Source: Mycobacterium avium subsp. avium
Lineage (GTDB): Bacteria; Actinomycetota; Actinomycetes; Mycobacteriales; Mycobacteriaceae
Length of the DNA: 64,000 nucleotides
Direction: 5' to 3'
Assembly (NCBI RefSeq): GCF_009741445.1
Contig: NZ_CP046507.1
Span: forward strand, 4,836,001 to 4,900,000
Part shown: positions 26,137 to 34,741 of the stretch, piece by piece
Layout: the number at the start of each line of letters is the position of its first letter
How positions within the stretch are numbered: position 1 is the first letter of the stretch
Program-made: the position numbers and the translations under genes
The notes under the pieces: generated by a model
The model's database searches: none
Seen by the model: only the letters and a program-made list of their open reading frames with translations
Told to the model about the DNA's origin: nothing

Positions 26137-27522
26137 GTGCCTGGGTTTTCTGGGACACCGCGCACCCGCTACGCCAGCTGCGGCGACACCGACATCGCCT
26201 ACCAGGTGCTCGGCGACGGGCCGATCGACCTGGTGCTGCTGCCCGGGCCGTCGATCCCGATCGACTCCGTCGACGCCGAGCCGTCGATGTACCGCTTCCA
26301 CCGCCGGCTCGCCGCCTTCGCCCGGGTGATCCGGCTCGACCAGCGCGGCATCGGGCTGTCCTCCCGGGTGCCCTCGGTCGACGTGATCGGACCGGAGTTC
26401 TGGGCCCGCGACGTCGTCTCGGTGATGGACGCGGTGGGCTGTGAGCGGGCCACCGTCGTCGCGCCGAGCTTCACCTCGATGACCGGGCTGGTGCTGGCGG
26501 CCGATTACCCGGACCGGGTGAGCAGCCTGGTGATCATCAACGGCGCGGCCCGCACCGTCTACGCCCCCGACTACCCGATGGGCGCCCGGATCGAGACCCT
26601 GGACCCGTACACCACCGTCGCGGTCGACCCCGACGCCGTCGACCAGGGCTTCGACATGCTCGGCCTGATCGCCCCCAGCGTCGCCGGCGACGCCGCCTTC
26701 CGCAGCTGGTGGGACGCCGCGGGCAACCGCGCGGCCTCGCCCAGCATGGCCCGCGCGATGATCCTGTCCATCCGGCACGCCGACGTGCGCGACCGGCTGG
26801 CGCGCATCGCGGCCCCGACGCTGATCCTGCACCGCACCGACTGCGTCTTCACCTCGGTCGACCACGGCCGCTACCTCGCCGAGCACATCGCCGGATCGCG
26901 TTTCGTGCCGCTGCCGGGCGAAGACACCCTGTACTGGGTGGGCGACACCGGGCCCACGCTCGACGAGATCGAGGAGTTCATCACCGGGGTGCGGGGCGGT
27001 TCGGAGGCCGAGCGGCTGCTCACCACCATCGTGTTCACCGACATCGTCGGCTCCACCGAACGCGCCGCCGCGCTCGGCGACTACCGCTGGCGCGACCTGC
27101 TGGACAACCACGACAGGATCGTGCGCCACGAACTGCAGCGCTTCGGCGGGCGGGAGGTCAACACCGCCGGCGACGGATTCGTCGCCACCTTCAGCAGCCC
27201 GAGCGCGGCCATCTCGTGCGCCGACGCCCTCGTCGACGCGGTCGCCGCGCTGGGCATCGAGGTGCGCGTCGGCATCCACGCCGGCGAGGTCGAGGTGCGC
27301 GGCGCCCGCAAGGACGACATCGCGGGCATGGCCGTGCACATCGGCGCGCGGGTGGCCGCGCTCGCGGGCCCGGGTGAGGTGCTGGTGTCGTCCACGCTGC
27401 GCGACATCGTCACCGGCTCGCGGCACCGGTTCGGCGACCGCGGCGAGACCGCGCTCAAGGGCGTGCCGGGACAGTGGCGGCTCTACCGCCTGCTGCGCGA
27501 GCACGCCGCCGCCGAGCGGTGA
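26137..27522 (+). CDS. alpha/beta-hydrolase fused to class III adenylyl cyclase domain (LipJ/Rv1900c-like)
   Basis: 461 residues. Residues 1-280 form an alpha/beta-hydrolase-like domain (DQRGIG; the serine elbow is degenerate, APSFT at 109-113). Residues 295-455 form a class III nucleotide cyclase domain: metal aspartates D302 (VFTDIVGST) and D346 (TAGDGF). The position normally filled by the base-selecting lysine is N342, exactly as I recall for M. tuberculosis Rv1900c (LipJ, 462 residues). The transition-state Asn is replaced by His (AVHIGAR). It would make cAMP with relaxed or altered specificity, perhaps gated by a ligand in the hydrolase pocket. GTG 26137. Neighbours differ from the Rv1900c locus, so orthology is not asserted. 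Confidence 0.85.
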   Translation: MPGFSGTPRTRYASCGDTDIAYQVLGDGPIDLVLLPGPSIPIDSVDAEPSMYRFHRRLAAFARVIRLDQRGIGLSSRVPSVDVIGPEFWARDVVSVMDAVGCERATVVAPSFTSMTGLVLAADYPDRVSSLVIINGAARTVYAPDYPMGARIETLDPYTTVAVDPDAVDQGFDMLGLIAPSVAGDAAFRSWWDAAGNRAASPSMARAMILSIRHADVRDRLARIAAPTLILHRTDCVFTSVDHGRYLAEHIAGSRFVPLPGEDTLYWVGDTGPTLDEIEEFITGVRGGSEAERLLTTIVFTDIVGSTERAAALGDYRWRDLLDNHDRIVRHELQRFGGREVNTAGDGFVATFSSPSAAISCADALVDAVAALGIEVRVGIHAGEVEVRGARKDDIAGMAVHIGARVAALAGPGEVLVSSTLRDIVTGSRHRFGDRGETALKGVPGQWRLYRLLREHAAAER

Positions 27523-27647
27523 ACACCCGCGACTCGGCGTAGGCTGCCAACGGGGGATGCGCCGGGTCGGCGGCTTTCCGGTTTTTCTGGTCGATTCCGG
27601 CGTTCCCGCTTGGCTTTTCCGCGATGGAGTCCTCGAAGGAGTTAGGC

Positions 27648-28394
27648 ATGACCGATGTGCACACCTCGCTGCCTCCCGCGCTGCGACGGGCGCTGGACCT
27701 TCTCATCGATCCGCCGGCCGACCCCGACGTGAGCAAGGGCTATCTCGATCTGCTCGGCGGCGCGGCCGACGAGGACGCGGGCGTGCCGAGGAACACCGGC
27801 CCGATCCAGGCGGCCTGGGCGTCGCCGATCGGGTCGCTGCTCTACGACAACGCCCAGGCGTTGTCTCGCCGCTGGATCAGCGCCTGGCAGCTGCCGCTGG
27901 AGTGGCTGCAGATCCCCCGGGGCGGTGTCGCGCTGGACGTCGGATCGGGCCCGGGCAACGTGACGGCGTCACTGGCGCGGGCCGCCGGACCCGACGGACT
28001 GGCGCTGGGCATCGACATCTCCGAGCCGATGCTCGCCCGCGCCGTGCGCAACGAGGCCGGGCCGCAGGTCGGCTTCATCAAGGCCGACGCGCAGCGACTT
28101 CCGTTGCGCGACAACACCGTCGACGCGGCGGTCTCGACCGCGGTGCTGCAGCTGGTCCCCAAACCACAGGCCGCGCTCGTCGAGATCGCGCGGGTGCTGC
28201 GACCGGGCGGCAGGCTGGCCGTCATGGTCCCGACCGCCGGCCGCCTGGCCCGCTATTGGCGGCTGTTGCCCAATGTGGGGGCGCATGCGTTCGACGACGA
28301 CGAGATCGGTGACATCTTGGAGGAGAACGGATTCGCCAGCGTTCGGGTCAAGAACTTCGGCACCTTCCAGTGGGTGCGCGCCAAGCTGGGCTGA
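27648..28394 (+). CDS. SAM-dependent class I methyltransferase
   Basis: 248 residues. Motif I VALDVGSGPGNVTASLA, motif II acidic loop GIDISEPML, motif IV FIKADAQRLPLRDNTVDAAVST, then EIARVLRPGGRLAVMVP, the order of Methyltransf_11/25 domains. ATG 27648 is preferred because GAAGGAG is six bases upstream; ATG 27624 would add eight residues. The N-terminal helical cap (about 70 residues) is substrate-specific. No neighbour reveals the acceptor. Confidence 0.85.
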   Translation: MTDVHTSLPPALRRALDLLIDPPADPDVSKGYLDLLGGAADEDAGVPRNTGPIQAAWASPIGSLLYDNAQALSRRWISAWQLPLEWLQIPRGGVALDVGSGPGNVTASLARAAGPDGLALGIDISEPMLARAVRNEAGPQVGFIKADAQRLPLRDNTVDAAVSTAVLQLVPKPQAALVEIARVLRPGGRLAVMVPTAGRLARYWRLLPNVGAHAFDDDEIGDILEENGFASVRVKNFGTFQWVRAKLG

Positions 28395-28409
28395 GCCCCC
28401 GGGCGCCGT

Positions 28410-28868
28410 TCAGTCGCCCGATTGCGCCAGCGTGGCAAGCCGGTCCATCGACTCGCGCAGCATCTCCGGCGTCGTGGCCCGGGCCCGCTGCAACCGGGTG
28501 GGATCGGTCAGCGCCGTCCAGTCGTAGGTGTGGGTCACCGTGGTCAGTTCGGCGTTGACCGGGCTCAGCTCCCAGCGCCACAGGTGACCGGGCGGCTGCT
28601 TGCCGGGCTCGGCTGGGCACCAAGCGATTACGCTGCCCTCGACGAATTCGGTGACGTGGTTCTCGCGCACCGCGCCGTTGGTCAGCGTCATCTTGAACAC
28701 GTCGCCCACCCGATGGACGCGCTGCCCGGGCGCGGCCGAGGCCAGGTTGTCGTTGCCGTCCCAGCCGGGCTGGCGGGCCGGGTCGGCGATCAGCTCGAAG
28801 ATGCGGGCGGCGTTGGCCGCGATCACCCGGGTGGCGCTGACGATGCGTTCGGCTTCCGTGTCGGACAT
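28410..28868 (-). CDS. SRPBCC-family protein
   Basis: 152 residues with a polyketide-cyclase/START-like pattern: RIVSATRVIAANAARIFELIADPARQPGWDG at the N-terminus, central strands (VIAWCPAEPGK, LWRWELSPV, TVTHTYDW) and a long C-terminal helix LRESMDRLATLAQ. Ligand binding or aromatase/cyclase-like roles are known in the superfamily. ATG 28868 lies just after the upstream methyltransferase stop (28873), so the two form a short operon. It converges on the 27648 methyltransferase. Confidence 0.8.
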   Translation of the reverse strand: MSDTEAERIVSATRVIAANAARIFELIADPARQPGWDGNDNLASAAPGQRVHRVGDVFKMTLTNGAVRENHVTEFVEGSVIAWCPAEPGKQPPGHLWRWELSPVNAELTTVTHTYDWTALTDPTRLQRARATTPEMLRESMDRLATLAQSGD

Positions 28869-28872
28869 ACCG

Positions 28873-29502
28873 CTATCCAAACACGCCGCCGCACGAGTTT
28901 CGCCACAGCAGCCGGTACCGGTAGTACACGCCGCGCCGGATGACGGCCCCGGGCAAGACGTCCTCGGCCGCCCGCCGGATTTCGTCCAGGCTCTCCCGGG
29001 GGTCGGCCACGGCCACGCCGATGTCGCGGGTCTCCCGGTGCAACAACCCCGCGGCCCGCACGACCGGCAGGCACAGACCCGCCCACAGCCAGTCGGCGAC
29101 GCTTTTGTTGGCGGACAATCCGACGACCGCCAATTCGCCTGCCGGCCGCAGCATTTGACGCGCCTTGCCCAAGGCGTCGCGCAGCGGTACGTGATGCAGG
29201 CTGGCCACGAAGGTGATCAGGTCGAAGGACTGGGCGGGCGCCTGGAAGTCCTGGAAGCGTGCCTGCTGGACGCAGGCGTTGTCGACGCGCTCGAGTCGCC
29301 GAGCGGCCCGCCGCACCGAGGCCGGGTCGGCGTCGATCCCGACGACGCTGCGCGACACCGGGGCCAAGCGCGCGGCCAGCAGGCCGTCGCCGCACCCGAC
29401 GTCGAGCACATCCCCGCGGTGCCGCGCGGCGATCCCGACCAGCCAGGGGTGGTAGGCGGAGTTGTGGTTCCAGTACTCACCGGGATTCGCGTCGTGATGC
29501 AC
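28873..29502 (-). CDS. SAM-dependent methyltransferase
   Basis: 209 residues. Motif I VLDVGCGDGLLAARL, post-I GIDADPASVRRA, motif IV FDLITFVASLHHVPL, and MLRPAGELAVVGL. The start MHHDANPGEYWNHNSAYHPW is typical of small ubiquinone/tellurite-type methyltransferases. ATG 29502. Four bases separate it from the SRPBCC ATG downstream, so co-translated. Substrate unknown. Confidence 0.85.
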   Translation of the reverse strand: MHHDANPGEYWNHNSAYHPWLVGIAARHRGDVLDVGCGDGLLAARLAPVSRSVVGIDADPASVRRAARRLERVDNACVQQARFQDFQAPAQSFDLITFVASLHHVPLRDALGKARQMLRPAGELAVVGLSANKSVADWLWAGLCLPVVRAAGLLHRETRDIGVAVADPRESLDEIRRAAEDVLPGAVIRRGVYYRYRLLWRNSCGGVFG

Positions 29503-29526
29503 AGGCGTCCAGTCTGCCCCGGCGGG

Positions 29527-29724
29527 TCAACAGCGTTCCACGCCCTTGGACATGAGGCGCGGCCCGCGAACGGCCGGGCGGCGGTTACCGGTGAGCACCG
29601 CGCGCACCGCCTGGCACGCGCGCGACGTCAGCGGCCCCACCGCGACGAGACGGACCGAACCCGGCGAAATCCGGGAGGTGAGGGTGGCCACGATCTGATC
29701 CTTCGGCTCGGAGTGGGAGTCCAT
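29527..29724 (-). CDS. small basic protein of unknown function (65 aa)
   Basis: 65-codon ORF from ATG 29724. By hand count its third positions are about 88 percent G/C, like real genes here. The translation begins MDSHSEPKDQIVATLTSR, then RLVAVGPLTSRACQAV, ending GPRLMSKGVERC: basic, no signal peptide, one terminal Cys. There is no strong ribosome site. I do not recognise a family. It fills most of the gap between the methyltransferase and the SDR at 29811. Confidence 0.45.
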   Translation of the reverse strand: MDSHSEPKDQIVATLTSRISPGSVRLVAVGPLTSRACQAVRAVLTGNRRPAVRGPRLMSKGVERC

Positions 29725-29810
29725 TGAATTGCAGCACCGCCGTTTTGCGGGGATGCCGCGCCGCGGTGAACGCCGTGATAAGCCGCACTGTGGCCTACCG
29801 CACACGCCGA

Positions 29811-30656
29811 TCAGCGAAACCGGGTGAATCGGCGCAGATATCCGGGCAGCCGGCGCGCCGGTAGCACCTTGGGCCAGTCGTCGGCGCGGAAGTACGCGTC
29901 GGTGCCGCCGTCGACGAATACCACGCTGCCGCAAAGGAAGTCGGCGGCATCCGACAGCATGAAACACATCCACTCGGCCAGCTGGCCGGGGTCGCCGAAA
30001 CCGCCGACCGGGACGGGGAACGACCGGACCGCCCGGGCCTGCCGGGGCGTGGACAACTGCTCCTGCAGCAGCGGTGTCATGATCGCCCCGGGCAACAGGG
30101 CGTTCAACCGCACCCCCGAGCCCGCCCACTCCGCCAGCACGGCATGGCGGCGCACCCAGCGGCTGACCGCGAGTTTTGACGCCCCGTACATCATGGTCGG
30201 CGCGGCCGGTCCGAACAGCCGCACCGATCGCAACGCCTTGTCGGCGTCGTGCGCCAGCAGAGCGTTGACCGTGCGGCGCGGCACCGTGGGCATCGTCGTG
30301 GCCGAATTACTGGCCACCACAACGACTTTGGCGTTCCCGGCGGCCGCCAGCGCCGGTCGCCAGGCCTGCAGCAGCTCGACGACGCCGAAATAGTTCACCG
30401 CGGCGATCTGGCGGACCCGGTCGCGCGCCGGGCTGGGTCCCAGCCCGGCCGCCAGCACCGCGCCGTCGAGCCGGTCACCGGCCTGCGAGAGCACCCGGGC
30501 GGCGGCGTCGGCGCGGCCTGCCGGGGTGGACAGGTCGGCGATGACGTCGGCGTCCTTGATGTCGACGCCGATGACGGTGTGGCCGCCGTCGCGGAGGCGT
30601 TGCGCGGTCTCGCGTCCCATTCCGGACGCCGATCCGGTGATCGCATAGGTTCCCAT
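29811..30656 (-). CDS. SDR-family oxidoreductase
   Basis: 281 residues. TGSASGMGRETA cofactor motif, GVDIKDADVIADL with an acidic residue after beta-2 (NAD preference), AAGLGPSP in place of NNAG, a serine in VASNSATT, then a long insert before Y-x3-K in YGASKLAVSRWVR, and FVDGGTDAYF near the end. This layout resembles 3-alpha-hydroxysteroid dehydrogenase/carveol-type SDRs. ATG 30656 is four bases from the DUF2127 stop, so the two are one operon. Confidence 0.85.
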   Translation of the reverse strand: MGTYAITGSASGMGRETAQRLRDGGHTVIGVDIKDADVIADLSTPAGRADAAARVLSQAGDRLDGAVLAAGLGPSPARDRVRQIAAVNYFGVVELLQAWRPALAAAGNAKVVVVASNSATTMPTVPRRTVNALLAHDADKALRSVRLFGPAAPTMMYGASKLAVSRWVRRHAVLAEWAGSGVRLNALLPGAIMTPLLQEQLSTPRQARAVRSFPVPVGGFGDPGQLAEWMCFMLSDAADFLCGSVVFVDGGTDAYFRADDWPKVLPARRLPGYLRRFTRFR

Positions 30657-30660
30657 TCGG

Positions 30661-31425
30661 TCAGCTCCCCGCGGCGGCGCGCTCGACGTCGAGCAGTTGC
30701 TCGCCGCGCCGTTCGGCGTCGTAGGCCGCCCGCCCGCCGCGCAGCCCGAACAGCCGCTTGGAGATCAACAGGTAGATCACCGCGGCGACATTGATGGCGA
30801 AGGTCACCACCCGGGTCATCGTGATGCCCTTGGCCAGGTCGTGGATCTCCAGCGGCAGGAAGACCGAGGTGGCGATCACCGCGAAGTATTCGCCCCAGCG
30901 CTTGAGCAACCACAGGCCGACGCCCTCGACCACCTCCACCAGCGCGTAGCCGACCAGCATCAAGGTCAGCAGCGCCAGGGTGGACGGCTTGGTGGCCAGC
31001 GCCTTTTCCAGCTCGTGCACGATGGTCATCTGGTCGACCTTGAAGCCGGCGGCGCGAAAGATCGGCAGATCGCGGTCCAGGGTGGCCTGGATGGCGCCGC
31101 GCGCACCGCGGAACTTCCACACCGCGTAGGCGGCCAGCGCGATCACCAGCGCCCGGAACAGCCGTTCCACCGCCAGCACCCGAATGATGATGGCCTGCCG
31201 TAATGCCTTGCCGCGCATGATCATCGGCGCGTCTTCGGCCGGGCCGCGCCGGTGCGCAGGGCCGACGGTGAACTCGCCGCAGCGCAGGCAGCGCCACACC
31301 TGGCCCAGCCCGGTGGTGCCGCTGAGCCGGTCGGCCAGCGCCGGCTCGTCGGGCGCGTAGGTGGCGTGCCCGGCCAGCGCGCAGGTGACCAACTCCCAGC
31401 GGTTGAGACCGCGATCTTTGGGCAT
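30661..31425 (-). CDS. DUF2127-family membrane protein with N-terminal zinc-ribbon-like segment
   Basis: 254 residues. The N-terminus has spaced Cys/His residues (CALAGHATY and WRCLRCGEFTVGPAH) that look like a small metal-binding ribbon. Four hydrophobic helices follow (about residues 88-104, 145-170, 180-196, 208-225), matching DUF2127 proteins of actinobacteria. The role is unknown. ATG 31425. First gene of a two-gene operon with the SDR; the link between the two is not clear. Confidence 0.78.
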   Translation of the reverse strand: MPKDRGLNRWELVTCALAGHATYAPDEPALADRLSGTTGLGQVWRCLRCGEFTVGPAHRRGPAEDAPMIMRGKALRQAIIIRVLAVERLFRALVIALAAYAVWKFRGARGAIQATLDRDLPIFRAAGFKVDQMTIVHELEKALATKPSTLALLTLMLVGYALVEVVEGVGLWLLKRWGEYFAVIATSVFLPLEIHDLAKGITMTRVVTFAINVAAVIYLLISKRLFGLRGGRAAYDAERRGEQLLDVERAAAGS

Positions 31426-31478
31426 GGCCGATCATCGACTGCCGGTGGTCGACGGCGCAAGTGCGCAGTGCGCGCGTG

Positions 31479-32345
31479 TCAGACGGCGGCATCGACCGCG
31501 CCGGATGCCGGCCGCGACCGGCTCAGCGCCGTCGTTTCGTCGGTGAGATGTTTTCCGATGACCCGGATCTGGCGCGCGCTCAGCGGGCACAGCGGGTGCA
31601 CGGCCACCATCAGCGACGCCCGCCCGCGGTGGTCGAAGACCGGCGCGGCGATGGTCACCACCGGTTGTTTGCGGCGGCCGGGGTTGTCGTCGGACAGGAA
31701 CCCGATGGTGGTGAACTCGACCAGCAGCCGATCCATGATGTGGCGCACCGGCGTCGGCATCTCGCTGCTGTCCAGGGTGCCGACCACCTGGACGGCCTGG
31801 GCCAGCGCGGGCGTCGTCCAGTCGACGTCGAATCCGCGTTCCCGGGTGTGCGCCAGTACCTGTCGCAGGCGCTGGACGCGATCGGCGTTGCTGCCGGCGC
31901 CGCGCTGGATCCAGGCGCGCTGCTCCTCCTCGGTGTCCCAGGCCGCCATCGCCACCCCGAACGGCGGAGCGTAGGGGATGCGATCGCCCGGGATGCCCGA
32001 CGGCTGGGTGGCGGGCTCGCCCTCGAAGGCGGTGACCACCAGGGAATCCCCGAACTTCTCCACCACCGAACAGGCGTACCCGACCGCGCCGGACAGCCGC
32101 AGCGCCGCCGCGCGCGCCGCATGCGCCAGCGGCCGCGCCGTGTCGGTGCGCGCGGCCACCACCGCCAGCGCGGGTCCCAGGGCGAAGGTCTTGTCGACCG
32201 GGTCGCGGCTGGCCCAGCCGCGGTCGCACAGCGTCTTGAGGATGGCGTGCGCCGTCGCCTGGGTGAGGCCCAGCTCGCGCACCACGTCGGAGAACCGCAG
32301 CCGCGCGCTCGGCGACCGCGCCAGCAGCTCGACCACATCGAGCAC
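31479..32345 (-). CDS. IclR-family transcriptional regulator
   Basis: 288 residues from GTG 32345. Winged helix: LDVVELLARSPSARLRFSDVVRELGLTQATAHAILKTLCDRGWASRD. The C-terminal IclR effector domain follows (ALRLSGAVGYACSVVEKFGDSLVV, PYAPPFGVAMAAWDTEEEQ, ISAPVFD-like VTIAAPVFDHRGRASLMVAV). The first helix seems clipped with this start. The frame is open a further 11 codons to an ATT at 32378 that has AAGGAG seven bases upstream and would give RGSTSAPTARVLD, the normal IclR N-terminus; this unusual start is possible. Divergent from an ADH operon that it probably controls. Confidence 0.87.
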   Translation of the reverse strand: MLDVVELLARSPSARLRFSDVVRELGLTQATAHAILKTLCDRGWASRDPVDKTFALGPALAVVAARTDTARPLAHAARAAALRLSGAVGYACSVVEKFGDSLVVTAFEGEPATQPSGIPGDRIPYAPPFGVAMAAWDTEEEQRAWIQRGAGSNADRVQRLRQVLAHTRERGFDVDWTTPALAQAVQVVGTLDSSEMPTPVRHIMDRLLVEFTTIGFLSDDNPGRRKQPVVTIAAPVFDHRGRASLMVAVHPLCPLSARQIRVIGKHLTDETTALSRSRPASGAVDAAV

Positions 32346-32415
32346 CCGGGCGGTCGGCGCTGACGTCGATCCGCGAATCGCTTGACTCCTTCGGGCCAGG
32401 ACTTACAGTGAGACG

Positions 32416-32430
32416 AACATTCGAGATGTT
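32416..32430. promoter_or_regulatory. IclR-type operator candidate
   Basis: AACAT-TCGAG-ATGTT is a perfect 5-bp-arm inverted repeat. The octamer ATTCGAGA within it recurs exactly 21 bp downstream (32440-32447), two helical turns away. Both lie in the 115-bp divergent region, 31 bp upstream of the ADH start, which fits a dimer-of-dimers IclR site. Confidence 0.6.
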
Positions 32431-32460
32431 ATATCGACTATTCGAGAAGGTGAAACGCCG

Positions 32461-33513
32461 TTGCGCGCTGTGGTGTTACGCGACGACCGGTTGCAGGTGC
32501 GCGAGACACCGGACCCAGAACCGGGGCCGGGCGAGTTGTTGCTGCGCACCCTGAGCACCGCGATCTGCGCGTCCGACGTGCACTTCATGGACCACCCCGA
32601 GCTGGCCCTCGACGATCCGACCGGGCGCTCGCTGTACGACAGCGGTCGCGACATCGTGCTCGGTCACGAGTTCGTGGGCGAGGTCGTCGGGCACGGGCCG
32701 GGCTGCACCGGCCAGTTCGCCATCGGCACCCGCGTCACCGCCATGCCGGTGCGCCTGGTCGACGGCGGGGCAGGCGGCATGCGGATCATCGGCCAGCACC
32801 CGGACGCCCAGGGCAGTTTCGCTGAGCTGCTGGTGGTTTCCGAAGCGGCGGCCAAGCCCGTGCCCGGCGAGGTGTCCAGCGACGCCGTCGCCGTGACCGA
32901 CGCGTTCGCGGTCGGCGAGTTCTACGTGCGCTCTGCGCGCCTGCAACCGGGCGAGGTGGCGATCGTCATTGGCGCGGGAGCGATCGGCCTCTCGGCCGTC
33001 GCCGCGCTCGCCGCGCGCGGCGTGGAGCCGATCATCGTGGCGGACTTCCGGGCCGACCGCCGCCGGTTGGCCGCCGACAGCTTCGGCGCGCACCTTCTGG
33101 TCGACCCGCGCGAGGAATCCCCGTTCGCGGCGTTCAACGCGGCCCGCGCGCGGTACGGAATACCCGGTCCGGCAGCGGTATTCGAGTGCGTCGGCGCGCC
33201 CGGACTGATCCAGAACCTGGTCGAATCCGCCGAGATGGGCACCCGCATCTACTGTGCCGGCGGCTGGTACACCGGCGACACCCTCGACATCACCACCGCC
33301 ACCCGCCAGGGCGTCACCATCCAGTTCGGCGGCGGGCCGCACCCGCAGGACTGGTACGGCACGCTCGACGCGATCGTGGCGGGACGACTGGACCCGCTGC
33401 CGAGCGTGGGCAAGATCATCGGCCTCGACGAGGTACCCGACGCCCTGGAGCTGGCCCGCCGGTCCGACGGCCCGCCCCGCATCATCGTCCATCCGAACGG
33501 AGACACCCGATGA
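32461..33513 (+). CDS. zinc-type alcohol dehydrogenase family protein
   Basis: 350 residues from TTG 32461 (MRAVVLRDDRL). Medium-chain dehydrogenase fold: catalytic-zinc residues in ICASDVHFM and GHEFVGEV, Rossmann motif GAGAIGLSAVAAL. The usual four-cysteine structural-zinc loop is absent (region AMPVRLVDGGAGGMRII), so it belongs to the subgroup lacking structural zinc. First gene of an ADH-NTF2-SDR operon with overlapping stops and starts, under likely IclR control. It would oxidise an alcohol intermediate of an unknown small pathway. Confidence 0.85.
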   Translation: MRAVVLRDDRLQVRETPDPEPGPGELLLRTLSTAICASDVHFMDHPELALDDPTGRSLYDSGRDIVLGHEFVGEVVGHGPGCTGQFAIGTRVTAMPVRLVDGGAGGMRIIGQHPDAQGSFAELLVVSEAAAKPVPGEVSSDAVAVTDAFAVGEFYVRSARLQPGEVAIVIGAGAIGLSAVAALAARGVEPIIVADFRADRRRLAADSFGAHLLVDPREESPFAAFNAARARYGIPGPAAVFECVGAPGLIQNLVESAEMGTRIYCAGGWYTGDTLDITTATRQGVTIQFGGGPHPQDWYGTLDAIVAGRLDPLPSVGKIIGLDEVPDALELARRSDGPPRIIVHPNGDTR

Positions 33514-33926
33514 GCGAAAGAGAAGACCGGCAAGACATTTCCGAGCTGCTGGTGCGCTACGCCACCGGGATCGACCGCCGGGACTGGCCACTGTTCCGCA
33601 CCGTGTTCACCGACGACTGCGTGCTCGACTACGGCGAGATCGGCCACTGGACCGGCGTCGACGCCGTCGCGGATTTCATGGAGCAGGTGCACGCGCTGGC
33701 CGGGCACACCCTGCACCGGCTGACCAACCAGGCCATCACGGTCGAGGGCGACCGCGCCACGGCGCGCACCTACATCGACGGGCTGATCATGGCCGGCGAC
33801 AACAACTCCGGCGTCAACGCGATCGGTTTCTACGACGACGAAATGGTGCGCACCGCACACGGATGGCGCATCGCCCGCCGGCGCTACACCCAGGTGCGGC
33901 TGACCACCGTCGGGGTCGGGTCATGA
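33510..33926 (+). CDS. SnoaL-like/NTF2-like protein
   Basis: 138 residues of the SnoaL_4 type: DISELLVRYATGIDRRDWPLFRTVFTDDCVLDYGEIGHWTG, with the conserved D-x-D-Y near residue 40, then a His-containing strand (AGHTLHRLTNQAITVEGDRA) and the end DEMVRTAHGWRIARRRY. Relatives include scytalone-dehydratase-like and ring-hydroxylating beta-subunit-like proteins, so dehydration or isomerisation is possible. ATG 33510 overlaps the ADH stop; its TGA overlaps the SDR ATG. Confidence 0.82.
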   Translation: MSEREDRQDISELLVRYATGIDRRDWPLFRTVFTDDCVLDYGEIGHWTGVDAVADFMEQVHALAGHTLHRLTNQAITVEGDRATARTYIDGLIMAGDNNSGVNAIGFYDDEMVRTAHGWRIARRRYTQVRLTTVGVGS

Positions 33927-34741
33927 GTTTCGCGGCCAGGTACGGGCCGTGGGCGCTGGTGGACGGCGCCTCGGACGGCGTGGGCGCGGCGTTCGCCGAA
34001 GGCCTGGCCGAGCGCGGCGTCAACGTGGTGCTGCTGGCCCGCCGGCAAGACGTTCTGGACCGGGTCGCCGCCCGGATCCGTGCCGGCACCTCGGCCCAAA
34101 CCCGCACGCTGGCAATCGATCTCGCGCACCCCGGGGCGGCCAAGGCGATCACCGCGGCCACCGCCGACGTGACGATCGGGATGCTGGTCTACTGCGCGGG
34201 CGCCGACCCGGACTTCAAACCGTTCCTTGCCAATCGGATCGAAGCCGCCGAGGCGATGGTGCAGCGCAACTGCATGGTGCCCATGCAGCTGTGTCACCAC
34301 TACGCCCCGGCCATGGTCGAGCGGGGCGCCGGCGGCATCGTCCTGTTCGGTTCCGGCGCCGGGCTGGCCGGCGGGCCCAACATGGTCGCCTACGGCGCCT
34401 CCAAGGCATTCGACATGGTCTTCGCCGAGGCGCTGTGGGCCGAACTGCACGACAAGGGGGTCGACGTGCTGGGGCTCATCCTGGGCAAGACCGATACCCC
34501 GGCGTTGCGCGCCCTCGAATACAGCCGCGGCCAGATCGCGTCGCCCGACCAGGCGCCGTCGGACGCGGCGGCCGTGTCCGACGTCATCGCCGAGGCGTTC
34601 GAGAACCTCGGCAACGGGCCCACCCTGATGGTCGGCGACACCATGCGCGCCGCGGCGCAGCTGCTGGCATCGCTGAGCCGCAACCAGGCCGTCGAGCTGT
34701 TCGCCCAGGCCGCGGCGGCGGCCATGGGCCCGGACGACTAG
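33923..34741 (+). CDS. SDR-family oxidoreductase
   Basis: 272 residues. The glycine motif reads DGASDGVG, with Asp replacing the usual Thr of TGxxxGxG. CAGADP replaces NNAG; the serine is in FGSGAG and Y-x3-K in YGASKAFDMVFAEAL. The pattern resembles 17-beta-hydroxysteroid/ketoacyl reductase-like SDRs of mycobacteria. ATG 33923 overlaps the SnoaL stop as ATGA. Last gene of the IclR-linked operon. Confidence 0.82.
   Translation: MSFAARYGPWALVDGASDGVGAAFAEGLAERGVNVVLLARRQDVLDRVAARIRAGTSAQTRTLAIDLAHPGAAKAITAATADVTIGMLVYCAGADPDFKPFLANRIEAAEAMVQRNCMVPMQLCHHYAPAMVERGAGGIVLFGSGAGLAGGPNMVAYGASKAFDMVFAEALWAELHDKGVDVLGLILGKTDTPALRALEYSRGQIASPDQAPSDAAAVSDVIAEAFENLGNGPTLMVGDTMRAAAQLLASLSRNQAVELFAQAAAAAMGPDD

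Noticed and set aside
29585..29788. 67-codon alternative frame overlapping the small ORF
   Set aside because: The other leftward frame (29527-29724) has clearly better third-position G/C bias and a more protein-like composition.
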